NCBI GenBank assembly: GCA_030765055.1
Contig: CM060947.1
Location: forward strand, 49,594,047-49,658,046
DNA: 64,000 nt
Direction of reading: 5' to 3'
Origin: Mantis religiosa
Lineage: Eukaryota > Arthropoda > Insecta > Mantodea > Mantidae
Below, piece by piece: positions 44,602-57,129 of the stretch. The stretch's first letter is position 1, and every line of letters starts with the position of its first letter. The translations under genes and the position numbers were made by a program. A model generated the notes under the pieces. The model had not been told where the DNA came from. It saw only the letters and a program-made list of their open reading frames with translations, and ran no database searches.

Positions 44602-45209
44602 CAATGGTTAATGGCACAAAAGAATTACACGAATAAATAGTGTGGTTTAACAAAATCTTTTGTGTGACACCATTTAGTCTACATTTAGGGTTCACCAAAT
44701 AAATACGTTATTCAGAATAAAGAGAGCTTCACAGGCTATTTCTATCAGATTTAAGACAGGCATTATATTTGTCGTGAAAATGTCATACATAGAGCATTTT
44801 AATCAAAATCTTTGGAGCAATTTTTGAGAAACTTTTTAAAAACCATTTCGTCAAGCGTGTGGGGATTGTGGCATCATTAAAGACGCTGCAAAACACTAAG
44901 TTAGTCATTCATATTTGATTTGAGTTAGGTCGTTCTCTCTCCCTCTCCCCTGAAAAACAAAATGAACCTTTTCCAAAATGCTTATATTTTATTTAGGTGG
45001 TTTCAAAGTGCGTATTTTCGGCAATATCTCGATATCGAATTTTTGAATAGAATAAAATACTTCCTATATTTACTATGGCTGCACTATAAAAATGGATGTA
45101 AACCAAATACATATCTTTATTTATTCAATGGTATCGGCAAATATGTTGTGACTACTATTGCTATTTCCTTCGAAATTGTTTTGGAAGTGGGAGGCTGCAA
45201 AAGTAGTGT
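44596..45209. other. Unannotated
   Basis: No feature seen. Confidence 0.4.
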
Positions 45210-45600
45210 CAATAGCTTTGAGTTTTATCATTTTCTGCCACTACCGGTCTCATTCCATCTCTTCATCGGACGCCCCAAAGATATTTTCCCTTATGGACAG
45301 TAAGTAGTTCAGTATTTGGCCTGGTATTCTTGTTGCAGGTATCCTCACTGCATATGATTTCCAGTTTCGACAATATTGCTTCAATGAGAGGATCGATTTT
45401 CTACTCTTACATAAGTCTAAATTCTTTTTCTTATTATATGGTATGTCCTGCAGCTGTTCTTCTCAAACATTTCATTTCATTGGCTGTGATGCGAAGTTTC
45501 TCACTTTGTCGTATTGTCCGCACTTCCATATACGAGAACTCATCTCGCCAACATCTTATTGGAGTTTATCCTGAAGTTTCTGGACAAGGAACGGCTTAAA
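45210..45600 (-). pseudogene. LINE RT C-terminal remnant
   Basis: The minus strand reads KLRITANEMKCLRRTAGHTI, then decays through a middle part (DPLIEAILSKLE) to KGKISLGRPMKRWNETGSGR. This block order (EMKFLRR...H, later GRPxxRW) is the typical end of the arthropod LINE group that also carries YGSETW (compare 18.08 kb). Multiple stops and shifts. Confidence 0.7.
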
Positions 45601-47010
45601 ATGTTATTTGTTGAACTCAATGCTAAACTAAAACTATTTATGTTCCGCAATGACATTTTCTGTTTCATTACTTAAGGAGAAGGCTAAATATTTAAAACAC
45701 GAGTTTATAATTTTAAGGTAACTTTACACACAAATTTAACGTTCACTAGTTTATATATTTTAAATTTCCCTCGTATACTTTTTGACTGAATTTTTAAAAA
45801 TATTCAGCTTAAAAGATATTTAAATGAACGTCACTTTGAACCTATTTTAATAATAGCAATTCCTGTAGAAAATAGGCATTTAAATTTCCAAAATTTGAGC
45901 ACTTTTTCAACATTCAGAATATTTTAAAAATTCTTTTGTATGAAATTAAAAGTCTTAAAATATATTTACTATGAAGTTAAATGCTCAATTAAGAGGTTTT
46001 AAAATAAAAGGTGATATTTAGTGTGTAGCTCTTTAGAAAAATGGACATGCACTTTGATCCTGGTAAACTTCACGTTGGTAAGGACTTATTCCATAGATGA
46101 GTAATATAAATGACGATGTGTCATACTGATAAATAAACCTTTGTGTGTAATTAGCATTAATCTAAGTAGTTATACTGGATGCAGTAGACAATGCGCGGAA
46201 AACTGTAAAACGGAAAGACTGCATCAAACTAAGCATTTCAAGGAAAACATTAAATCTGGTTGTGAAATCTGAAATAATAGGGAATGGAAAATTTAGAAGG
46301 AAACGTTTCAGGTTTAAGATTAAAATACTCTCCGATATGTGCCAGAAATGAGAAACTGAGGAAAATGTGCAGGGGGGGGGGGGGGCTCAGAAAAGACGGT
46401 CCTGAGGGTGATTTGAGCCGCGGAGTTTCCGTTACGAATCCTATCTTAACGACTTTTCGAATTAAATACATACTCCTGCCAGGGGCAAGCGGTAGAAAGT
46501 AATAAATACATGTTCATCCTCATGTAAGATGCTTTCCTGGAATTGCTCTAATTTAGTTCATTTCTGCGTACACAGCGGTCATAAACTATACACGTTTTTT
46601 ACATAGAAAAGCCTAGAGTCACTCTTCTACTGGCGAATTACATCATATCCGGTTTGTCTTAAGGACGTGAGAAAGGAAAGGAATGACGTAAAGGTAACAA
46701 ATTGTGAGCAGACAATAACAGTATTAAAAAAAAAATATGTTCCTGCAGATAATGTTACTTCGTCATTTCCATTGAATGCCGTAATTGTTTATCTTGATAA
46801 AAAAAACGTTATATCGTGGGATCAATAGGCTTACAGTCTTACAGGCTTTCAATTCTTAACTAAATGGAATTAACGAGCATGGAGTCAATTGCGAAGGCCT
46901 TTAATTTTTATTAAGAATGCCAGGGAGGAGTAAATAGCCACATTCCAAGTAATAGTGTATATAAAAGTCATATAGCAAATGAGAAAACAAGACAACGCAA
47001 GGAACTCGAA
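45601..47010. other. Unannotated
   Basis: A poly(G) tract is at about 46372-46385. Otherwise AT-rich and featureless. Confidence 0.45.
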
Positions 47011-47200
47011 GTCCGCCTCGGAACAGTAGGTGATACTGTCTGCTTCACGTTCAAGAGGTCCCAGTTCGCATCTCGGTCAGTGTAAGTTATCTGGATAAGG
47101 ATTTTTCCCCTGGATTTTCTCTTAATTGAAAGATCAGTGTCGTCTAACTCTAACCTCTATAGATCCGTGGTTCATTCACTGACCAATGATAGGATATGAA
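47011..47200 (+). mobile_element. SINE-A, degenerate
   Basis: GTCCGCCTCGGAACAGTAGG, GCTTCACGTTCAAGAGGTCC and GTTATCTGGATAAGGATTTTTCC follow SINE-A order with many changes. The 3' third is barely recognisable. Confidence 0.75.
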
Positions 47201-47545
47201 TACTCTACTTATTTCCTTAATTTGCGTAGCATTTAAACATGCCAAACGTATTACTCGGAGTGGCATTAATTCTAATCCTATAGATATTGGATGTAATGAT
47301 GTTTTAGATGCCGTTTAACAAACCTTACGCAAAAGATTGATGTTACTTCTATATGTTAATATCAAATTAATTACCTACATATGCTAAACAACTATGAGAA
47401 AAAGATAATACCAGAAATCACTATATTTTAACTAATAACTCTGATGATCTATGTTTTAAACATTTCCAAAATGGAAATAATTTTTCTTCCACACTAGCCG
47501 TGAGTAGGGCAATGAAGTAGGATAGGTAGAGAGGTAGAGAGATAG

Positions 47546-47760
47546 AATCAGACTGCAAAATTCAATGCCAGGGTCGGGATTTCAACCTGGTATCTTCCGG
47601 GCTCCATCCGGTTGCTCTTAACAGCCAACAGCCAACATGACATTAAATTCTCCAACTGACTCGTATTTTTTTTCTGCTGAACCACTGGGAGCTCTTATAT
47701 ACAATGAGATACAAAATGTTTTGTGGGGACTTACTATGCTATAAGTACCTTAAGTTCAGG
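47546..47760 (-). mobile_element. SINE-C, single arm
   Basis: AGACTGCAAAATTCAATGCC, GGGATTTCAACCTGG, CATGACATTAAATTCTCCAA and TATACAATGAGATACAAAAT align with the left arm of 39714-40190. Confidence 0.7.
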
Positions 47761-49289
47761 TTTCATAGCTTAGAGCACTATTAGGTCAATTAACAGATAA
47801 TTACATATAGATATGTGGGCATTTTAACTATATAATCATAAGACGTACACACAAATCGACTTTCAGAAAAACGTAGACTTAGCAAATTCAAAATGTTTGC
47901 GTTTGCATAGCAGAAACTCTTTACACGAGCAAACATTGAAGTGTTGTTTCGGCACAATGCATGTGCAATAGGCTCGTGCAAACAACTCGGCAGTTTCACA
48001 TGTTTTCCGATACGCTTCAACGCTTTGCCATGTATGCTAGACTCTGGAGTGCATTTTTCTTTCACATCTCCTTGATCTGCATGAACATGGAATTCTTTTT
48101 TGAAAAAAAAAAAAAAAAAAAAAAAATGCACCGCATGGGAAACTTAAACAAAACGGTAGCCGTTAACAGGGATGCCTGTTGAATCCAAGATGTGCTGATG
48201 TACTTCTAGAGAACGTCGCAATGCCCCAATATTTTGTAACGTTGCCTCAAAACACTAACGTAGAACCTGAACACTATTGTTATATCAAATCCTACCACTT
48301 TCGTTAATGTAATTATTACATTCTCAACAATAGTAACAAAGGGAGTATGTTTCTAATTAGTTTTGTTATAGTTGCTGTTGCACAATTAGATTAATTCTAT
48401 AACGAAAACAGAATCGAATCTCTAAAGTGTGCGCGCGCATCCCCCCCCCCCCCCTGCATCTTGTACAGAATAGTTTTGATAGAATGCTGAAATTGTTTGA
48501 TGCAAAAACACGGACCAAAGATATTCGAAAAATGTGATTATAGACTTCCACGACTAACGTTTTCACAAATGACATAGACGATATATTAATGTAGATCTTG
48601 TGCTGGGAACTGGGCCTCACTTCCTGTCAACTGTCAACCGTATCCAAGCACTTCCTTAACCACAAACATCTTGTTAGTCATACGATGACAGCTGTTGTAA
48701 GCGGCTTTGGAAACTGCCATTAATCTGAGACTCTTTAGGACTGAACATGGGTGTGGGCAACGAGGTGCAAATGTCCCTCCCTCTCCAAATCCCAAGTCAT
48801 TAACATACTCAACACAGTTTGTTACTTTTCTCCACAAATTGTCTGGAAGGTAGAAGAATTAGCACTTCACTCTAAAGATTCGATATTTACTGAACAGACA
48901 CGTTTCGATTACACCTAAATAATATTTTTAGAAATCGCCCACATTTGCGTCTGTGAACGGCGTAATTCAAAAACGAAAAATGTATACATCAAACTTATAT
49001 TTAAGACAATAGTTCAAGACAAATGATTTTCAAGAAGCTCCTCCAACTCTAAATGTGCTTTAGATGAGAACTGTTGGTCATTTTTCTTTTTCTTGGTTAC
49101 AGCTTTAATGGTTTTAGTTAAAATTCACGTTTGGTACTACCGCACAAGGAATAATGCATATATTGAACTGTCTGATCTTAACGAAAATGTGAAAAATACG
49201 TGTATCAGAACTTCATGATACGCAAAACTTAGAAAAATATAGAATTTATAAGGGAGCTATCATTATGCTGAGAGTCTGATGGCATTATC
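47761..49289. other. Unannotated with homopolymer tracts
   Basis: An A run at 48104-48126 and a C run at about 48439-48454. No genes recognised. Confidence 0.45.
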
Positions 49290-49299
49290 TCTGCTCTAT

Positions 49300-49548
49300 A
49301 AGGCCGCACCGTGGCTCAGTGGTTAGACCACTTATCTCTCACCAAGGCGGCCCGGGTTCGATCCCAGGCGACCGCAAAGTGAGATTTGTGGACAACACGG
49401 CGCTGGGGCGGGTTTTCTCCGGGATCTCCGGTTTCCCCCGCTATCTCATTCCACCGTTGCTCCATCTTCATCTCATGTATCATCAGTGTCATCGCCTGCG
49501 GTGCCGTATGTAGTAAAAGTGGGCGTTAAACACTACACATTTCACATT
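49300..49548 (+). mobile_element. SINE-B with 10-bp TSD
   Basis: TCTGCTCTAT flanks it at 49290-49299 and 49549-49558. The head, B box and body agree closely with 6403-6654. Confidence 0.93.
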
Positions 49549-49558
49549 TCTGCTCTAT

Positions 49559-49771
49559 GTGCCAAAACTCTGCCTGCGGAGTAGAACGCAACGTCCAAAA
49601 CTAAAGCATAGAAAGTGCATAATGCGACCACTTAGCAGCTGCTGGACATCCCTCGTCCAGGGTTCCGAGTGTGGGGGACGGCGCTCCTTACGTATGCCAT
49701 GTGTAGACCTCTGCCCGCAACGGTAAACAATTCCTCCCGTACAATGCTGTGTTATTATGCCTACATGTTGC
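49559..49771. other. Unannotated, between SINE-B and mariner
   Basis: Nothing recognised. Confidence 0.4.
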
Positions 49772-49773
49772 TA

Positions 49774-51076
49774 CAAGGGTGGGTCAAAAAGTAATGCCTC
49801 CTTTTTTTTTTACTCTTTTAATTACCAAGAAAATTGAATCCAATTTACATAGCTTAAAAACTACAACATTGACGATTAATTTGTCACTATTCAATAAAAT
49901 CTCCATCCTTTTTCACAGTTTTGGTGCACCTTTTAATTAGGGCATGTATTCCAGTGTGGTAAAAACACACGGTCTTGCTTCCTCAGCCATTGACGCACGG
50001 ACGTTTCCACAGCCTCCTCATCTTCAAAACGAATCCCACGATGAGCTTCCTTTAGTGGCCCGAACAGATGGAAGTCTGACGGTGCCAGGTCAGGGCTGTA
50101 TGGGGGGTGAGGTAAGACTTGCCATCCCAATTTCTCAATTTCTGCAGTGGTGTAACGGCTGGTGTGTGGTCTTGCATTGTCATGCAAAAGAAGAACATCC
50201 GCCATAGTTTTTGTTGGGCGAACTCGGCGAAGACGTGCTTTCAGCTTTTTGAGTTCTGACGTATTGGACAGAATTTATTAAGCATCCCTGCTCCAAAAAA
50301 TCAACCATAAGCACACCCTCTGCATCCCAAAACACTGTCGCCATAACTTTCCCTGCCGACCGCTGAGTTTTGAATTTTTTTTCTTCGGTGACGTTGTGTG
50401 ATGCCATTCCATTGACTGCCTCTTTGATTCAGGTTCAAAAAAACTGAACCCACGTTTCGTCTCCGGTAACAATTTTTTTTCTCCAGAAACTCCTCTCCCT
50501 CCAAATTGAAACGCTGCAAGTGTTCGAAGGCCATTGTTTTCCTTGTTTCTTTGTTTTGGGCGGTACCCAACGTGAATAAACTTGAGTAACCCAGTTGTTG
50601 AATAATCATCATCACACTGCCTTTACTCAGGGAGGTAATGCGACACAATTCACCTGTTGTTACAATGAATGTCATCGACTCTCTGAATGCTGCATGGAGT
50701 CACTGCAGTCACCGGCCTGTCACTTCGTTTTTCATCTGCCAATGGTTTCCCTTCAGCTTCGTTACAGCGACGAACCCATCGTCTAACAGTGCTGACATCC
50801 ACCGTTGCATCACCATACACATTTTTTAGCCTTTCGTGAATGCGAATTGGTGTTTCACCTTCCGCAGTCAAAAATTCAATCACAGAACGCTGTCTAATAC
50901 GAATGTCAGCCATTTTGCAAGAGGATGCAGTGCTGCTACCTGTTGACTTGGGAAGTTACTACTGCAGGGGATTGGAGAAGAAGGTTTGAGGAATTGTGCC
51001 AAGTTCAAAGTTTTCGCATAACTTACTTATTTAAGGGGGAGGGAAATAGGAGGCATTACTTTTTGACCCACCCTCG
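49774..51076 (-). mobile_element. Mariner element, fourth family, 1303 bp
   Basis: The left end CAAGGGTGGGTCAAAAAGTA and right end (complement CGAGGGTGGGTCAAAAAGTA) are nearly perfect TIRs of about 28 bp. TA flanks both (49772-49773 and 51077-51078). The transposase lies on the minus strand. Confidence 0.95.
49933..50913 (-). pseudogene. Mariner transposase, DD34D, frameshifted
   Basis: It starts at ATG 50913 with MADIRIRQRSVIEFLTAEGE and an HTH (IRIHERLKNVYGDATVDVST, WVRRCNE). The middle is split over three frames (CRITSLSKGSVMMIIQQLGY at about 50620, KVMATVFWDAEGVLMVDFLE at about 50310). The C-terminal part is open: LLLHDNARPH, YSPDLAPSDFHLFGPLKEAH, stop at 49933. The spacing of the last two Asp residues is 34. 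At least three frameshifts; in the first catalytic block the usual DE is RGF-shifted. Otherwise close to full family length (about 330-350 residues). Confidence 0.93.
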
Positions 51077-51078
51077 TA

Positions 51079-51414
51079 CATATTCTGGACTCATTTTCGG
51101 GTACTTCCAGCTATACTCCGCAACCGCTCCACATAGAGCAGAGATGTGTTCTCAAACTCTCAGGCGAATGCAGGTATGAACATAGTGACAGTTCCCTTGT
51201 TTGTACAGTACACATTCCGTCTTAGATAACTTTTTGCAGCGTTAGACATTCGCAAGATATTTCCTACTGTTGGTAGCAATTTCCACTGTTACATGCTTTT
51301 GAAATATTATGAATCTCATCACGACGGGCAGAGTATTCAAAATATCGAGTATATATAGCAAGCTTCTTTATAAACATCTGAATGTCGTACGCTTCTTTGC
51401 AGCCACAACAAAAT
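51079..51414. other. Unannotated
   Basis: No feature seen. Confidence 0.4.
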
Positions 51415-51627
51415 GTGTAGGCGGTAGCGTGTCTGCTTCACGCTCAAAAGGTCTCGAGTTCGAATCTCGGTCAGGGTGAGCTATCTGTATAAGGTCTTTT
51501 CCGGGGTTATCCCGGTATGTCGGGTAACTTAAAACTCTACGAATGTTGAGGGGCTCATTGAGCGTCATTTCATTCATCGTCCGATATGACCTAACCGGTT
51601 AAAGGACCTTAATTTAAAAAAAAAAAT
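51415..51627 (+). mobile_element. SINE-A, partial with A-tail
   Basis: GCGGTAGCGTGTCTGCTTCA, GAGTTCGAATCTCGGTCAGG and CATTTCATTCATCGTCCGAT, ending in A10. An internal deletion removes part of the body. Confidence 0.88.
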
Positions 51628-53617
51628 GTATTAAACCGTTTCGGAAAGCCGTTGTAGTTGAAAAACAAGCTCTTTTGCGAATAATTTGCAGAGCAGATGT
51701 GAATGTAAATTCCAACAGGTGGATAATGTCATTTCTTTACGGTTTGTTTTTATCTGTCATTTTAGTTCATGTTTGAACAGCTAAGGTTATCACCATAGAC
51801 AGCAGGCCAATAAGAATCCTTGAGGAATGTGCCCTGATAAACACGGAAGGCACTGACGTGCTTTAACGACCCTTATCAACTGGCAATGAATACAGAATTG
51901 AAACAGGCTGCACTGTGGTCGAAGGATCAGCATTTTACCTTCACAACCCAGAGGTCCCGGCTTGAATTCAAAACGAGGGTGGGGAATTTTTCTTTAAGCG
52001 TAATCATTCATTTACGGAGCGAGATGCTGCGAGTTAACTGCACGCTCGCATTTGCAAAGCGTTCGATTCTTGGGCCAGCCACTCTGACAATGCGTTCACG
52101 GATTTCTTTGGTTGGCTTTGCGAATGTTTGGGTGATTTCTCTTCTACCAGGAATTTCGTCTTCATGCTTCAGATGACATAGTTCGGTCATTGCGAAGTTC
52201 TTCTCGACTCCGCCGAATGACAGGCCATCGGTGTGACCGCATCGTCGAACTCTGAACTGTTACGGCCGACCTACAGATTCCTTCCCCCGTCTGTTCCTCC
52301 TGCTGGAACAAAAGAGCCGCGTTGTGTCAATAAGCGAGGTGTCCCCTCCATTCCCTAGTTATTCAATGATTATCTATCTTATGCAGATTCCCTAAGTGTG
52401 AGCGTGTTTAGTAGCAAAATCATTAAAAACCAACGTTAAGAAACCCTACAGTAACTTCTCATTCATCAGTAGTTTGTCAAGCCAAAGTCTCCGATGTGAC
52501 CATAAGAGTTAAAGGGGGGGGGGGGGGGGGGAGAAAAACCATAAACAGCTGAACTGGCCCTCCATCGGTGTATTTGTCTCTTTCTGGTGTAGGGGGTTAT
52601 CAAGGTCAAGATGTTCATTCCATTCGAAGGCTGATTATTTTTTCCCGACTTATGCAGTTTAAAACTCCTTAACATGGCTCCTTCCAGAGAGAAATACGGC
52701 CACTGGTTCCATGTGATGTTTATCCTTAAACCTCGAGAAAATTGGTCCCTAGAAATAAGTTGGTCTGCTGTTCGCAACCCGAAAGTGCCATACGGAGAAG
52801 GTTAGGCTTATCAATCACTCATTGCGTGCCAGGAAACGTTAAGTTGACTATTACAGAACTTCTCGCTTTATTCCATTGATCTGATAAGTTATCCCGAAAC
52901 TTCAGCTGGAAGTCTAATTTGCTCGAAAGGTATCCATCAAATGGCTCCAGTGTCATTATGAAAAGGTGTACACATATAAACATACATTCACTAAGAAAGT
53001 CACTAATAATTTCTCTGCACAACAATAATAAATAACATCAGATATTTGGATTCTTCAGTATTTGCTTCAAGTAGGCAATAGTACTGCATTCCGCACAAAA
53101 CTTCGATACCGAGAGTTCACCGAAAATACACGTTTTGAGACTCACTGAATTCAAGAAAAGCATTTTAAAAGAAAGGCCTATGTTTACCTGTATAACTCAT
53201 CAACAAAAAGTCGGTTAAATATTAAACTTGGAAGCTCAGCACCTTTATAAGACACAAACATTATCAAGAAAATACCCCCTCCCCGCCACTCACACCACCC
53301 TTTATTTTTTTATTTTCTCACAAATGGTTAACGATTTAAAATACCGAAAGATATTTGCATGACAAATGGAATATGTATGTTAAATTTGCTGTAAATAGCA
53401 TTTAAAGTCCTCGTCTTCTTAATGTTTGGTATATCTGGTAAACAGACGGGATAGATAAAATATTATTGCACAAAAATTGTAGATCACATTGTACCAGACA
53501 AATGATATCAAATTATTGTTTCATTGGCGTTAACCATTTCCAAGGTATTCTTTGTTACTGGCTTGAATTTTGAGCTTCTTTACTTGTTTTCAAGTGGTAA
53601 ACTGTTACGTAAATGAA
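51628..53617. other. Unannotated 2-kb stretch
   Basis: A tRNA-like piece at 51900-51975 (CAGCATTTTACCTTCACAAC, GAGGTCCCGGCTTGAATTC) may be a SINE head. A minus-strand frame at 52008-52190 (EITQTFAKPTKEIRERIVRV) looks coding-like but is unidentified. A G17 tract is at about 52515-52531. Confidence 0.4.
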
Positions 53618-53765
53618 ATGTGTAGTGTTTAACGCCCGCTTTTACTACATACGGCACCGCAGGCGATGACACATGACACTTGATACATGAGATGAAGATG
53701 GAATGAGATGGCGGGGAAACCAGAGATCCCGGAGAAAACCCGACCCAGCTCCGTGTTATGCACAG
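53618..53765 (-). mobile_element. SINE-B, 5'-truncated
   Basis: Only the 3' body remains (GTAGTGTTTAACGCCCGC ... GAGAAAACCCGACCCAGC). The tRNA-like head is absent. Confidence 0.85.
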
Positions 53766-53959
53766 AGCACGGAATATGATAACTATCACATAGCAACACA
53801 GCTTACTGTATTCTGCTTACACATGTAATGAAATTTTAAAGTTATAATGAAGGGTTCGACGAACTATTAACAGAAGAATAAGATTTTGTATGAGTAGTTT
53901 GCAGAAGACTGAATACAGAAAATCGGGTGAATGTAGGACATCAGGGTTTCTTTTTTCTT

Positions 53960-54155
53960 CCCGACGCAACACTGGTACTGACCCACTAATCCAAGGATCG
54001 TAGGTTTAAACTCAGCTCAGGCCGGTGGTTAAGTGTGCTTAAAAGCGACAACCCCTATTATATTTACTGACATGAAAAAAAAAAAAATGCAGGACGAAAT
54101 TCCGGCTCAGATGTGATCTTGCCAACTGCCTGCTTCGTTAACAAAATAAAATATT
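53960..54155 (+). mobile_element. SINE-E
   Basis: Head remnant GGATCGTAGGTTTAAACTCA, then GTTAAGTGTGCTTAAAAGCG, AACCCC, an internal A13, GATGTGATCTTGCCAACTGC and the end CGTTAACAAAATAAAATATTTACG. Confidence 0.75.
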
Positions 54156-54796
54156 TACGACAGAACATTTGAATGCTGTTTCCGCATTATACATGATCGG
54201 CTCGAGTATGGGTCCTAATATAAACAGTGCACGTAGTAACGCTCTGCGCTTAGACATTTCGTGAACGGATGCTGGAACTTCCTTTCTTGCTCCTCTACAG
54301 TTGCTAAGTATTACTTTTGGGAGCTGAATTCCAAGAATGGACCAACAAATGCCATGAAATACTTTTATCATTAAGATGTACGCCGAGTAATGCCGCCCGG
54401 AATTCAAAGCGGTGATATCACCCGAATCTCGTCCAGGCTATGTAGATAGCCTGTCTACAACTTGGTCGTACGTAGTAGTTGCTTCAGATGTTTATTTAAT
54501 GACATCCTTAACAGCAACATAACGTCCAAGAAAAAAAAAAAAAAAAAAAAGCTAAACACATTCCGAAGTATCGTTTTTCCCCACCACTTTTAAAGGATTT
54601 GTCGATGACCTCATTGGTCTAGATAATAAATAGAAGCTACTTGAAGTTCTCTTTAAAAGAAGCAATTGTTAAAAATACTGTAATTATCCATCGTCTTTAT
54701 TATTTGAAGTACAAAAATGGGCGATAGTAAACGTAGTGCAGTAGCAACTATTTTATACGCTTTAACATTGTTCGACGGTGACACGTGCAATTATCA
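54156..54796. other. Unannotated
   Basis: An A21 run at about 54530-54550. Nothing else. Confidence 0.4.
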
Positions 54797-54807
54797 ATGG
54801 GTCCTTT

Positions 54808-55069
54808 GCCCGCCTCGGTAGCGTAGATCGTAGCGTGTCTGCCTCACGTTCAAGAGGTCCCGAGTTCGAATCTCGGTCAGGGTGAGCTAGCTGGATAAGG
54901 TTTTTCCGGGGTTTTCCTTATCCTTAAAGACAAATGCCGAGTATCTCTAAGATCCATGGACCCTGGACACGTTTGAGCACCATTTCACCAATTTCATTCA
55001 CCGTCCGATATGACTTAACGTTGGAGAACGTAAAACTTAAAAAAAAAAGAATAAATAAATAAAAAAAAC
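54808..55069 (+). mobile_element. SINE-A with 11-bp TSD
   Basis: ATGGGTCCTTT flanks it at 54797-54807 and 55070-55080. The head (CCCGCCTCGGTAGCGTAGAT), B box GAGTTCGAATCTCGG and an A-rich tail with AAATAAATAA are complete. Best full-length example of the family here. Confidence 0.93.
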
Positions 55070-55080
55070 ATGGGTCCTTT

Positions 55081-55645
55081 CTTAGGCTAGATGAAGCATT
55101 AACAATTAATCTTTAATTTGAAATCATTCGTATATACATAAGAATTAACACGGGTTAACAATAACCGGAAACGGGGACGAAGTTTTAACCTGGACTCGTA
55201 TTATAAATAGCAAACTGCATCTCGCAAAACTAAATCAAACGAAAAATACGAACTTTAATGCATGCCATTACAGATATCTTAAAATAATGCTTTTGTAAGA
55301 GAAATCAAAAACTGAAGGCACTGCTTTTAAAAAAATATTAACTGCATCAGAATTCGAAGTTGATTAAACTCGTTTTTTGAAGGAAAAAACTAAACGGCCA
55401 GTCGCAAGTAACACTGCATTTATAATCCACATTTTCCAGTCATTTCAATTTCTTTCAGTGGTTACCGTGAACCACTTTTAAATTGGATGGAAGAGTCGTT
55501 TTTTAAAATAAGACTACTAAACATATAAAGGACACTTCAAGTTTGCTTACCAATCAACAAAACCAATAAAATTTCACGATCTAAAGAATTGTTCTTGATA
55601 TTCCAGAACAGAAATTAATCATTTAAGTGCCCAGGAATTTTAGGA
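55081..55645. other. Unannotated
   Basis: No feature seen. Confidence 0.4.
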
Positions 55646-55830
55646 GCTACGATAGGTAGCAAATCCCGGTCAAGAAAGCAACTTTCCTACTCGGGGTGCT
55701 GTGATGCTGACCACATCTCCTCCCAGTATCGGGGATGATCACCCACCTCTACCTTGCGAATATAGGCGTGAGGCCGGGAGTCGGGTTGGCCGGCTCTGGC
55801 TCGCTTATGGCTGTTACGCTGTGAATCATT
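55646..55830 (+). repeat. GC-rich segment, possible SINE or LINE 3' part
   Basis: AGCAAATCCCGGTCAAGAAA, GCTGTGATGCTGACCACATC and GTTGGCCGGCTCTGGCTCGC contrast with AT-rich flanks. The style resembles tails of common arthropod SINEs, from memory only. No TSD found. Confidence 0.35.
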
Positions 55831-56010
55831 TATTTACATTTTTGTTTTGGTTCAGCAGGCGCTATTTGCAGAATCTGAGTGCGATTCTGTGGAAGGAAAC
55901 AACATTATTTCTATCGTTGAGCAGTTTTAGAATAAATCACTCTTTCAATACTCAAGATATGGCTCTATAATCTGTCTCGAGTTACAACGATCCTGTTGTA
56001 ACATATGGGA

Positions 56011-56255
56011 AGTGTGTGTAGTGTTTAACGCCTGCTTTTACTACATACGGCACCGCAGGCGGTGACACTGATGATACATGAGATGAAGATGGAGCACCGG
56101 TGGAATGAGATGGCGGGGGAAACCGGAGATCCCGGAGAAAACCCGCCCCAGCGCCGTGTTATCCACCACAAATCTCACTTTGCGGTCGCCTGGGATCGAA
56201 CCCGGGCCGCCTTGGTGAGAGCCAAGCGGTCTAACCACTGAGCCACGGCGCGGCC
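56011..56255 (-). mobile_element. SINE-B with 13-bp TSD
   Basis: GTAACATATGGGA flanks it at 55998-56010 and 56256-56268. Very close to the 6.4- and 49.3-kb copies, so it is a young insertion. Confidence 0.94.
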
Positions 56256-56268
56256 GTAACATATGGGA

Positions 56269-56873
56269 GGCGAGAAAGAGAGCCAGATACGATAATGTGC
56301 CACTTTTGGGCTGTTTATTGGAGGAAAATTTATGAGTGTTTACAGGCGCGGTTCCCGGTCTAAGAGCTTCGCGTTGAAATTCTTTTTCGCTTCCAAATGT
56401 TTACAGCACGATCGTTCTAGTTTGACTAAGGTAGCTTATATAAAACCGTGGTATAATTTCCTTCCCCGGGGGGATGGCAAATAGATTTTGACTTGGCATT
56501 AATTAGCGCAACATGGTGGAGCTGGCTTCTTGAGAGTACTTTATAGTGGCTGGTAGGGTGGAAAAAGCGATCCACTTAATAACGGCATCTTGCACTCAAC
56601 TCTCTTGTATCAACAGAATTCCCCTAAGAGCTCTTCAGCGTTTAAATGTTCTGGATCCGCAGGGGTTCTCTTGTGATCCTCAAAGACCTTATTAAGAGAT
56701 GGTAAACGTTCTCCATTACAGAAATGATAAAGTGATATGTATCAAGGTGTCTCAGTAATAGTGTTTGTTGATCCCTTCAGTCCCCACTAACATACAACTA
56801 TTGTAGTTTATCTTTGTCATATAGACTCTCGTTTCTAGCAACATTAACACTGGTTTATTCCATTTTTTATGCA
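56269..56873. other. Unannotated
   Basis: No feature seen. Confidence 0.4.
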
Positions 56874-57091
56874 ATTAACGTCCTTTAACCGGTTATGTCA
56901 TATCGGGCGATGAAGTAGGTGAAATAACAGGGCCCATAGAGCTTAGAGTTACCTGACATTCATCTTTCAGGATTACGGAAAAACACTCCCAAAAAACCTT
57001 ATCCAGATAACTTACTTGGACTGCAATTCAAACTTGGGACCTCTTGACCGTGGAGCAGACACGTTAGCACCCACCTTGCCGAGGCGGGTGT
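56874..57091 (-). mobile_element. SINE-A, diverged
   Basis: Reverse SINE-A with TTAACGTCCTTTAACCGG, CTTATCCAGATAACTTACTT and the head end CCTTGCCGAGGCGGG. Confidence 0.85.
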
Positions 57092-57129
57092 TTAAGCCAT
57101 TGTTACGGCCTTTATAGTTAACTTCTGAA

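Noticed and set aside
55701..55970. 89-codon plus-strand gene
   Set aside because: Its first half is the GC-rich repeat-like segment and its second half is AT-rich sequence with no motif; there is no splice or promoter support.
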